Assembly: GCA_002419505.1 (NCBI GenBank)
Contig: DIGF01000012.1
Span: forward strand, 248,001-312,000
Source of the DNA: Caryophanales bacterium UBA5729
Lineage (GTDB): Bacteria; Bacillota_I; Bacilli_A; Izemoplasmatales; Hujiaoplasmataceae
Direction of reading: 5' to 3'
Length of the DNA stretch: 64,000 bases
Positions within the stretch are counted from its first letter, which is position 1. Every line of letters starts with the position of its first letter. Below, piece after piece: positions 35,705 through 44,358 of this stretch. The translations under genes were made by a program, and so were the position numbers. A model generated the notes under the pieces. It worked only from the letters and a program-made list of their open reading frames with translations, did no database searches and had not been told where the DNA came from.

Positions 35705-35951
35705 CTTCTTTCATCCTTTCAATCGCAGTTAATAATCTTGATTTGATAGTATAATCAAGCGCACCTTTGTCATCAACAATTACTTTAACATTGGTAATGT
35801 TATTTTCAGCCAAGGTTTCCTTTACCGTCTCCATAATTTGGTCATAGAAAAAAGCGCCAACGATACTGTTGATCTCGATAGTTGTTGAATTTGCTGATTC
35901 AATTGTTATTAAACAATCATTTGACTCTTTACTACCCGCTATACCTTTCAT
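35697..35951 (-). CDS. citD: Citrate/citramalate lyase acyl carrier protein
   Basis: 84 residues. Ser10 in GSKESNDCLI is the expected attachment site of the phosphoribosyl-dephospho-CoA group, aligning with Ser14 of the enterobacterial protein (GTLESGDVMI). The protein carries the acetyl and citramalyl (or citryl) thioesters between CitF and CitE. Three bases after mal, which ties it to the methylaspartate pathway. Confidence 0.93.
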   Translation of the reverse strand: MKGIAGSKESNDCLITIESANSTTIEINSIVGAFFYDQIMETVKETLAENNITNVKVIVDDKGALDYTIKSRLLTAIERMKEDV

Positions 35952-35954
35952 TGT

Positions 35955-37196
35955 TTACCTCTTATTTGCTAATGCAATAACTCGATTCATTTCATTTTTT
36001 ACTATCATATAACCTGCATCTACGCCCATACCAGGTTTTGCTAAACACTGGTTTGCCATACAAGCAATTGCTATGTTAGTCGTAACTTCGGCAGAAATAT
36101 TGGTTTCGTTACAAGTTCCGCCACAATAACTGCCAATACCTACTTTATTGCAATATAGAATTGCTTCGCAAATATTGTTTATTCCACCTAAATCAGGTGT
36201 TTTAATTTGCAACATATGCCCAGCTTTATTATCTGCAAAATCAATAATGTCTTCCAAAGTGTTGCACCATTCATCAGCAACTATCTCTAATGTAGAATTT
36301 TTCTCATCTAACATTTTCGTTAAGGCAGCAAGATATTTAATTGTATCTTCCTTATTACCTTCATCGATAGGACCTTCAATCCTTAATTTAAATGGGTGAG
36401 CGGTATTTTCTAAAACTAATAAGTAATCCACAATTTTGTTTAAATCGTTATTAAATGCTATTCCTATTGTTCCATACACGTCAATATGAAGAATTGGGTT
36501 ATAATCATCTCTAGTTCTATGTCTTAAAATACGGTTTCTCAACCAATTTACATATTCCTTTAAAATCTCTCCATGTCTTCCCAATTTTTTTTCAACATTG
36601 TTAATTAATGCATGTGGAAGAACATCTGCTTCTTTAATAATCATTTTATCAACATTATCATAGCGATCATCGCCGCTTTGGGTAAAAACAGGTACTGGAT
36701 CATATTTGTTTTCACTTATATTATACTCTTTACGAATTACTTCCGCCATAGTTAACCTAGAAGTTCTAGCTACAGCAGACAAAAAAGCTTGAGTCAACCC
36801 ATAGCGAATTGCGGTATGCAATTTTTTGCCATCGACTAACATTTTATCAAATTTTTCGGCTAAAGGACGAAATTCACTTACTTCTAAACCAATCAATAAA
36901 GGAATGATTTTTTCTTGAAGGAAAGGAATATAATTTTCAGCTAAAAATAACGGATCTCTACCGCCTGTTCCTGAATATTGAACTGCCGCACAGTCACCAG
37001 TACCAATATCACCGTTTTCTAGAACTAATTGTATTGAAATAGCTTCTCCTCTTTGACGTATGCTTTGAAACCCTTCTATTATCGGCGTTCCAACATAAAA
37101 GAAGCCATCATTGATGGCTCCATTTTTTATGGCTTTTTGATCATCAAAGAAAAAACCTGTATATGATTTTGATAATATTACATCTATTATTTTCAT
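35955..37196 (-). CDS. mal: Methylaspartate ammonia-lyase
   Basis: Removes ammonia from 3-methylaspartate to form mesaconate. 413 residues, enolase superfamily, the same length as the Clostridium tetanomorphum enzyme. LHIDVYGTIG has the first metal Asp. ADEWCNTLEDI carries the third acidic ligand, and LQIKTPDLGGINN supplies the catalytic Lys. Overlaps glmE by four bases (ATGA). Next step, mesaconase, is not encoded in the window. Confidence 0.97.
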   Translation of the reverse strand: MKIIDVILSKSYTGFFFDDQKAIKNGAINDGFFYVGTPIIEGFQSIRQRGEAISIQLVLENGDIGTGDCAAVQYSGTGGRDPLFLAENYIPFLQEKIIPLLIGLEVSEFRPLAEKFDKMLVDGKKLHTAIRYGLTQAFLSAVARTSRLTMAEVIRKEYNISENKYDPVPVFTQSGDDRYDNVDKMIIKEADVLPHALINNVEKKLGRHGEILKEYVNWLRNRILRHRTRDDYNPILHIDVYGTIGIAFNNDLNKIVDYLLVLENTAHPFKLRIEGPIDEGNKEDTIKYLAALTKMLDEKNSTLEIVADEWCNTLEDIIDFADNKAGHMLQIKTPDLGGINNICEAILYCNKVGIGSYCGGTCNETNISAEVTTNIAIACMANQCLAKPGMGVDAGYMIVKNEMNRVIALANKR

Positions 37197-38659
37197 TTTA
37201 TTTTCGTCAATGGCCTTCCTATTAATTTTCCTTTACTAACTGAATAGATATCATCAACAGAAAGTTGGAATGATACCTCTCTACCTTCAGAATCAGCTCT
37301 TGCCTTTATCTTTTTGTAATGAAACTCTTTTATTTCTTCGCTCATAGCTAAAGATCCGAACTCAAGAATTCTAATTCTACCTTCATTATCTCTAGCAGGA
37401 AAAACTTTACCAGCATTAAACTTACTTGGGGCAAAAGGAATGTCTAGCAATCCTTGTTCAAAAGCTCTGACAGCTCCAACGGCTAAATCACCTTCGCCGA
37501 CTTTTAAAACTGTATCTAAAAGAGATTTAACCTCTTTCTTGATTTGATTCATCTCTTCGATTAAATCTTCGCCCTTTGATATTTTCTGATCTTTTAGCAT
37601 GTTAACAATAAATTTTGACGCTTTGACACCAAGTCCATTAGCTTCCATGGTCGGTATACCCACAGATTCGTGTGTAGACTTAGTAATGAGCTTATTTGCT
37701 TTTGATAAAGCGGCCACAGAAGAGCTATAAGAAATTAAAGCCATCGCTTCTGCTTCATCGCTTGGAAATCCACCCATCCATTGGTGAAAAACGGTGGTTA
37801 TTTCCATATCTTTATAACCAAACATATCTAAATATTCAATCGTTTGTTCATATAAAGAATGTACAGCAGCTACATCTTGAATTAAATTTCCGCCCATGCC
37901 GTAACCAACTGTGATGTTTTTAACACCTTGTTCAGCCGCTAATAAAGCTTCTATTATCATAATTGCATTAGATATTGAAGGAGGAACTAATGTGCCTGTT
38001 AAAGGGCCAAAAGGTTCTCGATTAATTTTGATTCCTCTTTCTTCATAGTAACCGACAAGTCTATCGATATATTGCCAATTTTTTATAGTTACTTCTAGAG
38101 GAACTGATTTAGCATAAGGTATATTATAAGATATGCCTCCGCCTTCGTTCGATGTCCATCCAGAAGCGTGAATGATTTCTGACAACAGTCTTGCATCGGG
38201 TGTTCCGTGTCTTGCTTGTACAGGTTTGTTTATAGATTCAAATACCTTTTTGCAACCTGCTACACCGTGATTTACTGCTGGGAATCCATTTAACAATGCT
38301 CTCTTTTTGTTTTCCGATTCTTCTAATCCTTTTTGCGCTTCCTGATAACGATTTTGCCTAGTATAACTATCAATAGTTGTAGGCAAAACATCGGCTCCAG
38401 AGGCTTCTAAGTAATTCAAAAGCTTAATATGTTCATCTAAAACTGGCACTCCACCTCTTGGTTGTATCAGTGTATCGTTGTTCGCTTTAGCTTTATTTAA
38501 AACTAAAGCCAGGTTTTTCTCTTCTGGAACTGATCTTAAATAAGCTACGGCTTTGTCTAAATCTAAAGCCTCATCATTTCCAGTAGGCCAAGCTTTTAGG
38601 ACTTCTTTTCTTTGTTCAAGAAATTCTTCTTCGGTTAATTTTTTATTTGCTAATTTCAT
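37193..38659 (-). CDS. glmE: Methylaspartate (glutamate) mutase subunit E
   Basis: Large, substrate-binding subunit of the adenosylcobalamin-dependent glutamate mutase, which converts L-glutamate to 3-methylaspartate. 488 residues, close to the 483-485 of clostridial GlmE. QPRGGVPVLDEHIKLL, QARHGTPDARLLSEI and EGGGISYNIPYAKSVPLE match the known enzyme (arginine claw and glutamate-binding region). Overlaps glmL by 17 bases. Confidence 0.97.
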   Translation of the reverse strand: MKLANKKLTEEEFLEQRKEVLKAWPTGNDEALDLDKAVAYLRSVPEEKNLALVLNKAKANNDTLIQPRGGVPVLDEHIKLLNYLEASGADVLPTTIDSYTRQNRYQEAQKGLEESENKKRALLNGFPAVNHGVAGCKKVFESINKPVQARHGTPDARLLSEIIHASGWTSNEGGGISYNIPYAKSVPLEVTIKNWQYIDRLVGYYEERGIKINREPFGPLTGTLVPPSISNAIMIIEALLAAEQGVKNITVGYGMGGNLIQDVAAVHSLYEQTIEYLDMFGYKDMEITTVFHQWMGGFPSDEAEAMALISYSSSVAALSKANKLITKSTHESVGIPTMEANGLGVKASKFIVNMLKDQKISKGEDLIEEMNQIKKEVKSLLDTVLKVGEGDLAVGAVRAFEQGLLDIPFAPSKFNAGKVFPARDNEGRIRILEFGSLAMSEEIKEFHYKKIKARADSEGREVSFQLSVDDIYSVSKGKLIGRPLTKIK

Positions 38660-40052
38660 TTTGATTACCCCTAATTTGAGTTATATGTTTTTTCATGATT
38701 TTCAAAGCTAACAACGGCTTAATTTTAGCTAATAATCCCATGGCGGCCATAATATAGTTATGATCAACTAAAAATTCTGGATCATTTGGCCGTAATTCAC
38801 TGGGGTTATGCAAAATATTAGTAGTTTGTCTTAGGATCTGATATTGATGTTTAGAGTTAATAATAACACCACCGGTTCCAATTACATAGGCTACATCAGA
38901 TAAATCTTTACCTGTTTGATTAAAAACTTTACCCATCGGTGTTAAAACTTCGTGTATTCTACCGCAGTGACGATGCATTGCTCTATAAGCGCACATTTCA
39001 CCTAAAAATTGATCAATAAATTCATCATGAGTATTTTCAGGTAAAAGTTTTACGTTCGCATATCTTCGATTAACTTCATTGACGATATCAACACCTTTAT
39101 CTTTATTAATAAAGTTTATCTCTCTTTCAGAAAGTGATTTAACTATACCTGGCGCCGAATATCGCATTCCCAAATCACCTTCTACAGTTCTTTTCGCAAA
39201 AGGCTCTTCCAAACCGTGGATAATGACATCACTTCTTTTGCTTGAGCTACAAATTGAATACATATCAGTAGTAGCTCCACCAATATCTACAATTACTATT
39301 TCGCCCAATCCCGGCTCCTCTAAGTAACCTTCGCTCAATAACTTTGCGGCTTCAAGAACGGCAGATGGAGTAGGTAAAACTACTTTATTTATTTCACTTT
39401 CTATTTTCTTTATTCCCTTAGCTTCAATGATTTGTTTAAGGAATATCTCTCTGATCTTTTCTTTAGCGCTTGTAATATTTAAAACGTTAATAGCGGGCAT
39501 AACATTATCGCAAATGTGCCCATCCATATTATATTTTTCAAATATCTCTATTATTTCATCTTGAACTGATTTGTTTCCTGCATACACTACCGGAATTTTT
39601 ATTCCAGCTTTACCCAAGGCGTTAGCATTAAATACAACTGTTTCAAAATTCCCACCGTCAGCACCACCAGCCAACAAAATAATATCAATTTTTTCATCGA
39701 ATATTTGTTTAATTTCGGATTGATTTAAATGGTGAGCAAATACTAAGTCAACTTTAGCTCCCGCACCTAAACAAACTCTCTTAGCTGCTTCAACAGTAAG
39801 CTCTTTAACTAGACCAATAGCGGCCATTTTTAGGCCGCCAGCAGCAGATGAACAAGCAATAACTTGTTCGAATTCAATTTTTTTACCAATTTTTGAAAAG
39901 AGTTTTGCTAAAGCCCTTTGATAGCCTTCACTGATGTCAGTTTCAACTGTTGTAAAATCTGAGGTGGTTCCAATAATCTCAGATTCAACCGAGTCCACAG
40001 CAACCAGTTTGGTAAAAGTCGAACCAAAATCAATCAGCAAATAATTTGCCAT
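38643..40052 (-). CDS. glmL: Glutamate mutase accessory protein MutL
   Basis: 469 residues, ASKHA (actin-like) ATPase fold. LLIDFGSTFTKLVAVD at the start is the phosphate-1 loop, and IVIVDIGGATTDMYSI the second. GlmL proteins lie between GlmS and GlmE and are thought to act as reactivating or chaperone factors for the mutase. Two bases after glmS. It may also serve lysine 5,6-aminomutase, for which only one reactivase-like gene is visible; that is inference. Confidence 0.94.
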   Translation of the reverse strand: MANYLLIDFGSTFTKLVAVDSVESEIIGTTSDFTTVETDISEGYQRALAKLFSKIGKKIEFEQVIACSSAAGGLKMAAIGLVKELTVEAAKRVCLGAGAKVDLVFAHHLNQSEIKQIFDEKIDIILLAGGADGGNFETVVFNANALGKAGIKIPVVYAGNKSVQDEIIEIFEKYNMDGHICDNVMPAINVLNITSAKEKIREIFLKQIIEAKGIKKIESEINKVVLPTPSAVLEAAKLLSEGYLEEPGLGEIVIVDIGGATTDMYSICSSSKRSDVIIHGLEEPFAKRTVEGDLGMRYSAPGIVKSLSEREINFINKDKGVDIVNEVNRRYANVKLLPENTHDEFIDQFLGEMCAYRAMHRHCGRIHEVLTPMGKVFNQTGKDLSDVAYVIGTGGVIINSKHQYQILRQTTNILHNPSELRPNDPEFLVDHNYIMAAMGLLAKIKPLLALKIMKKHITQIRGNQNEISK

Positions 40053-40053
40053 T

Positions 40054-40458
40054 TTACTCTCCTAAATCCGCATGTATATCTTTTAATGCCTCATCAATTG
40101 GTGTGCCTGGAGGATAAATTCGGTTAAAACCCATCTCAATAAACCGTTTTTTTACTTCAGTAAAATCTTGTTTTCCTACAACAATATTTCCACCTACATA
40201 TAGTAAGATATTTTCAATTCCTGATTCAATGCATTTATCCCTCATACCTCTACAGTCAATTTCACCATGACCGTATAAAGAAGATACCATAATAATATCA
40301 GCATTTGTCTCAATTGCTGCATTAATAAAATCCTCTTGTGAGGATAAAACACCAATATTAACAACATTGTATCCCGATTTAGTTAATGTGTATTCAATAA
40401 TTTTATTTCCAACCGCATGAACATCGGCACCTATTACTCCGATTACTATTGTTTTCAA
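40054..40458 (-). CDS. glmS: Methylaspartate (glutamate) mutase subunit S
   Basis: 134 residues, the cobalamin-binding subunit. DVHAVG at residues 12-17 is the DxHxxG motif with His14 as the lower cobalt ligand; GGNIVVGKQDF is the later conserved loop. Starts with TTG at 40458, with GGGAG six bases upstream. First gene of the glutamate operon, behind an extended -10 and a cre site. The symbol should not be confused with glucosamine-6-phosphate synthase. Confidence 0.96.
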   Translation of the reverse strand: MKTIVIGVIGADVHAVGNKIIEYTLTKSGYNVVNIGVLSSQEDFINAAIETNADIIMVSSLYGHGEIDCRGMRDKCIESGIENILLYVGGNIVVGKQDFTEVKKRFIEMGFNRIYPPGTPIDEALKDIHADLGE

Positions 40459-40476
40459 TCTAATCTCCCTGAGTTT

Positions 40477-40492
40477 TTGTAAGCGTTTTTAT
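40477..40492. promoter_or_regulatory. cre-like CcpA site at the glutamate operon
   Basis: Plus strand TTGTAAGCGTTTTTAT fits the consensus WTGNAARCGNWWWCAW with one mismatch. It lies just downstream of the predicted transcription start, a position suited to blocking RNA polymerase. Confidence 0.6.
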
Positions 40493-40502
40493 AACACATA
40501 AC

Positions 40503-40511
40503 ATTATAACA
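40503..40511 (-). promoter_or_regulatory. Extended -10 promoter of the glutamate fermentation operon
   Basis: Minus strand TGTTATAAT, 45 bases before the glmS TTG; weak -35 (TTTAAT). Confidence 0.6.
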
Positions 40512-40558
40512 TAGTCATCATAAGAATTAAAGAAAAAATCTTATAAAGTCCAATATTT

Positions 40559-41083
40559 TTAAACGTGAAAAGAAAGCACGAAAAGATAGTCGCTTAATCG
40601 ATTAAGATATTTCTTAGATAGTTCTAAATCTTGCCTTCCTTCATTTTCAACAAAAGCGTTTAATTTTCTTTCAGCTTTTCTGGCTAAAGTCCTAGCAACA
40701 TCAACATAAGCTCCTGCTTTTGTTTTTTCGCTGCCCGGTAAATAGAACCTTCCTTCGAGCGGCTTTTCATCAAGATATTTTTGTATTAAATCTTCCAATT
40801 TTATAACATCTGCTTCTTCTATTTGAGTTAATATGTTATAAAGGTCCGAATTATATTCGCTTGCAATCAAGGAATTGATGTTTTGTAAGTCCATTTGAAT
40901 TGTTTTTAAAAATTCAGTTTTGCAATAATGATAAGCTAAGCCTAAAAAAGAACTTAGTTCGTCCATAGTTCCTAATGTTTCAAAAAGAATATGGTTTTTT
41001 TTAAAACTTTTATTTTCATAGTTTTTAGAAATCCCAGAATCGCCGTATTTTGTGGCAATATGATGTAATTTATCAATCGGCAT
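40559..41083 (-). CDS. Cob(I)alamin adenosyltransferase, PduO type
   Basis: 174 residues. Moves the adenosyl group of ATP to cob(I)alamin to give adenosylcobalamin, the cofactor of lysine 5,6-aminomutase and glutamate mutase. The N-terminal TKYGDSGIS corresponds to the TRTGD.G.T ATP loop. FETLGTMDELSSFLGLA and FYLPGSEKTKAGAYVDVARTLARKAER match the family (G..DELN...G and LPGG......L...R...RRAER). It is encoded between the two operons and lies six bases after kamE. Confidence 0.93.
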   Translation of the reverse strand: MPIDKLHHIATKYGDSGISKNYENKSFKKNHILFETLGTMDELSSFLGLAYHYCKTEFLKTIQMDLQNINSLIASEYNSDLYNILTQIEEADVIKLEDLIQKYLDEKPLEGRFYLPGSEKTKAGAYVDVARTLARKAERKLNAFVENEGRQDLELSKKYLNRLSDYLFVLSFHV

Positions 41084-41089
41084 TTAGTT

Positions 41090-41821
41090 TCACCTCTTTT
41101 TTCTCTCTATTAACTCTTTTATCGCAAATGTAGCGACATCTTCAGCAAAACTCCCTGGCCCAAAACCAGCATCATAGCCCAATTCTTTAGCTATCTCATG
41201 CGTGATTCTTGCGCCACCAGCAATTAAGATAATTCTATCTCTCAAACCTTCAGCTTCAAGTAATTCAACCAATTCAACCATATTCTTTAAATGAACTTCT
41301 TTTTGAGTTACAGTTTGAGACACCAATAATACGTCAGCTTGTTTTTCTATTGCATATTTTACAAAATCTTCATTCAATACCTGAGACCCTAAATTATAAG
41401 CCGTTATTCCTTCATATCTCTCTAAGCCATAATGTCCAGCAAAACCCTTCATATTCATAATCGCATCGATACCCACGGTATGAGCGTCAGTACCAGTGGA
41501 AGCGCCGATAAATACAATATTTTTATCAAAATTAGTTTTTATTAATTGTTCTATTTCTTCTCTTGAAAGTCTTTCTTGTGTTATTTCATCAACCTGTATT
41601 TTATCTAATTCAATAGCCGTTTTTACGCTGCCATAGACGATGTAAAAACTGAAATCATTACCGATACTTTCTGCGTGAACAACACTAGGATCAATTAAGC
41701 CCATTTCTTTTGCGATTTCTTTCGCGGCTGCAGTTGCTTTAGCAGATTTTGACAAAGGTAAAGTAAAGCTTACTTGTACTTTTCCATCATTAAATGTATC
41801 ACCGTAAGGTTTAATCTTCAT
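41090..41821 (-). CDS. kamE: Lysine 5,6-aminomutase beta subunit
   Basis: Cobalamin-binding subunit; with KamD it moves the terminal amino group of L-beta-lysine to carbon 5. 243 residues from the ATG at 41821, which has GGAGG nine bases upstream. A longer frame open to 41902 overlaps kamD and has no ribosome site. D112-A-H114-TVG is the DxHxxG motif with His114 as cobalt ligand. Overlaps the kamD stop by 11 bases. The N-terminal dimerisation domain (about residues 1-95) is followed by the Rossmann B12 domain. Confidence 0.95.
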   Translation of the reverse strand: MKIKPYGDTFNDGKVQVSFTLPLSKSAKATAAAKEIAKEMGLIDPSVVHAESIGNDFSFYIVYGSVKTAIELDKIQVDEITQERLSREEIEQLIKTNFDKNIVFIGASTGTDAHTVGIDAIMNMKGFAGHYGLERYEGITAYNLGSQVLNEDFVKYAIEKQADVLLVSQTVTQKEVHLKNMVELVELLEAEGLRDRIILIAGGARITHEIAKELGYDAGFGPGSFAEDVATFAIKELIERKKR

Positions 41822-43367
41822 AAAATGATTCCTCCATCTTTTCCAGAACAACATTGATATAATTCTCATGCTTTTCAAAAACACCCAATAAGCCCTTACC
41901 ACCGTTTATATTTCTTTTTGTTTGAGCAAAAACACCGTTTTCTAAACTGTTAAACAGACCTTGTTCAGCTATTTGTTTTAGCAGTTTTTCTGCTTCATCA
42001 AGCACTTCATAAGCTCGCCTTTGGATAATACCATTTTCTTTGAATTGAATTTCGCTACCGAATGACTTCATAGCTTTTTGAATCATTTTTGCATTCTTGA
42101 TTGCTAAATAACGATCAGACATAAAAGGGGTGTGAATAGCCTCTGTCATCATCCCCAAAAGATGAATTGATTGATCGGTTAAAGTAGTAACCATATTAAA
42201 CATTGCGTTTTGTTGATAAGCCTTGAATATATTGCCATCAATATGTTTTGTTGGCGGCATATACTTCAAAGGAGCATCAGGAAAAATCTCCCTTGCTAGT
42301 TGGGCTTGTGCCAGTTCTAAAAGAAAACTGTTTTCAACATCTGGGTTAATCTCAAAAGCATGTCCCAATCCCATCAGATTACTTGGTAAATTTGCTAATT
42401 TCGCAAAAGCTTCATTGATAAATTGAGAAGCAGTAACTGTATGAGCCTCCTCAACAGCATCTGCGGTAGTTAAATAATTATCTTCTCCTGTATTAATTAT
42501 AATCCCAGAATATGCATTAATCAATCGAGAAAAATATTGATCTATAAAAGTTCTTTGCATATTGATATCCCTAAAAATTATGCCATACATACTATCGTTT
42601 AAAAGAACATCCAAGCGTTCTAGCGCACCCATACAAGCGATTTCTGGCATACATAACCCTGAGGCGTAATTTACTAGATAAATATATCTTTGCTCCTCGC
42701 GACTAACTTTATCCAAAGCTTCTCTCATGATTTTGAAGTTTTCTTGAGTAGCGAAAGTTCCTCCAAATCCTTCGGTAGTTTTACCATAAGGAACATAATC
42801 AAGAAGTGACTGACCAGTTGATCTTATAACAGCAATAATATCGGCTCCAGCTTTAGCCGCAGAAACAGCTTGAATAACATCTTCATCAATGTTACCGGTT
42901 GCTACAATGACATAAATATCTGTTTTTCCTCGAGGATATTCTCTTAAAAATTCGCTTCTATCATGTTTGTTTTTTTTGATTGTTGATAAGCTTTTTTCAT
43001 AATATGGTCTCAAAACTTTATAAACTTCTTCTCTACTTATAAGATTGAAGTCAGTCAAACTTATATTATTTTTTTTGTAATATTCAAGAAAATTATCTAA
43101 ATCCATTTTCTTTTCGGTTAATGCACTAGCTATATATACACTTATACCAAGGCTTATGTCTCCATTTTTCACAACATCATCAACTAATTTATTAGGTAAT
43201 GGAATAGAGAACTCATCTACCCCATCAATACCCAATAAACGCAACACCGTTCTTTCAACACTTACTGTTGAATGCTTGTTTATGAAGTTTTGAACATCTT
43301 GTCCGATAAGATTCGCATAATTTCTACATGATTCTATTTGTTTTTTATCAAGATTTAGTTTATTCAT
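41811..43367 (-). CDS. kamD: Lysine 5,6-aminomutase alpha subunit
   Basis: 518 residues; the clostridial protein has 516. TIM-barrel subunit that holds substrate and PLP with KamE. YVPYGKTTEGFGGTFATQENF and MYGIIFRDINMQRTFIDQYFSRLINAYSGI are highly typical of KamD. Start ATG 43367 has AAAGGA eight bases upstream; an earlier in-frame ATG (43376) lies inside that site. Overlaps the kamB-like gene by eight bases. Requires adenosylcobalamin and a reactivase. Confidence 0.96.
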   Translation of the reverse strand: MNKLNLDKKQIESCRNYANLIGQDVQNFINKHSTVSVERTVLRLLGIDGVDEFSIPLPNKLVDDVVKNGDISLGISVYIASALTEKKMDLDNFLEYYKKNNISLTDFNLISREEVYKVLRPYYEKSLSTIKKNKHDRSEFLREYPRGKTDIYVIVATGNIDEDVIQAVSAAKAGADIIAVIRSTGQSLLDYVPYGKTTEGFGGTFATQENFKIMREALDKVSREEQRYIYLVNYASGLCMPEIACMGALERLDVLLNDSMYGIIFRDINMQRTFIDQYFSRLINAYSGIIINTGEDNYLTTADAVEEAHTVTASQFINEAFAKLANLPSNLMGLGHAFEINPDVENSFLLELAQAQLAREIFPDAPLKYMPPTKHIDGNIFKAYQQNAMFNMVTTLTDQSIHLLGMMTEAIHTPFMSDRYLAIKNAKMIQKAMKSFGSEIQFKENGIIQRRAYEVLDEAEKLLKQIAEQGLFNSLENGVFAQTKRNINGGKGLLGVFEKHENYINVVLEKMEESFYED

Positions 43368-44358
43368 TTTGACCATCCTTTAAAACATTAAATACTTTCT
43401 GTTTTAGCTCTTTTTGAAGACTTTCTTTGAATTCAAAATTATCAAATTCATATCCTTTTGGTGAAAAAGGGTTGTAACACACCGCCGCTACATTGATAGG
43501 ATTCAACACATATATTTTATTTTTTAACTTGAAAAGATTTTCCAAGTAGTTGTCATTAACTTGAATATTTGTTGGTGAATCCAAGAGAATATCAAATTTT
43601 ACTATATCTCTTTTCTCTATTATTTTTTCTACAAATTTATTTGTTAAAGCTTTCGGAATATAAATTAACCTTACATGCTCTAAATCCATGTTAAAAATCT
43701 CTTCAATATTGCCGATAAGTGTTTTTTGTTCTAACTCTACTAGATTATTATCCTTGTATAAGATACATATGCTTTCCTTATTTAAAAATCGTTGATCTTC
43801 ATATGCTTCAACATTGAATTTTTTCATAATTAAACTTGCATCTTTAACGACTTTTTCAATATTATTAGAATAATTAGCTCCAATTACCAAAATAGTAGCT
43901 TGTGTTATTTTCGCAAAAATTTGACGCGAAAAAGCACCATCAATGATAATTTTGTCTAATTGATAGTTATTGAGAATTTCAATTAATTTTGCCATATCAT
44001 TAACTCTTGAAGGTCCTGCAACTAAAACTTTACCATAAGTAATTATTTTAACTATTAAAACCTCTCCTATAGCAGTAAAAATAGAAGTCTTGTTTAAAAT
44101 CTTATATTCACAGGTAAATTTTTCTAATGTGTCGGATGCAGTTGCGACTAGCCAACCTGGATAAACATAGATTTGTGGTTTTTCTAAAAAATTAATTTGA
44201 TCAACTTCTTCCCCATCTAATCCGATAGAACTTATCGCAGCTACTCCATTGAATGTTTTTAAGTATGTATTCATCACAGTAGTTTTTCCTGCATTTTTTG
44301 CATTTCCTACAATACTAATGATCTTGTACTGATCAAGAATATCATTTAATCTTTTAAT
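43360..44358 (-). CDS. kamB: KamB-like P-loop protein, likely lysine 5,6-aminomutase reactivase subunit, ATT start
   Basis: About 332 residues if translation starts at the ATT at 44358, which has AAGGA seven bases upstream. The Walker A loop GNAKNAGKTT lies at residues 18-27, upstream of every in-frame ATG, GTG or TTG (the first is GTG 44277). A start at GTG would cut off the P-loop, so the ATT start is preferred. The remainder is a mixed alpha/beta protein with no membrane segment. Position between kamA and kamD is that of kamB in clostridial lysine clusters, where KamB and KamC are described as reactivating factors. KamC is not present. It overlaps kamA by 13 bases. The function is from context and recall. 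Confidence 0.7.
   Translation of the reverse strand: MKRLNDILDQYKIISIVGNAKNAGKTTVMNTYLKTFNGVAAISSIGLDGEEVDQINFLEKPQIYVYPGWLVATASDTLEKFTCEYKILNKTSIFTAIGEVLIVKIITYGKVLVAGPSRVNDMAKLIEILNNYQLDKIIIDGAFSRQIFAKITQATILVIGANYSNNIEKVVKDASLIMKKFNVEAYEDQRFLNKESICILYKDNNLVELEQKTLIGNIEEIFNMDLEHVRLIYIPKALTNKFVEKIIEKRDIVKFDILLDSPTNIQVNDNYLENLFKLKNKIYVLNPINVAAVCYNPFSPKGYEFDNFEFKESLQKELKQKVFNVLKDGQNE

Noticed and set aside
41822..41902. Longer N terminus for kamE
   Set aside because: Lies within kamD in another frame, without a ribosome site; GGAGG is placed for ATG 41821.
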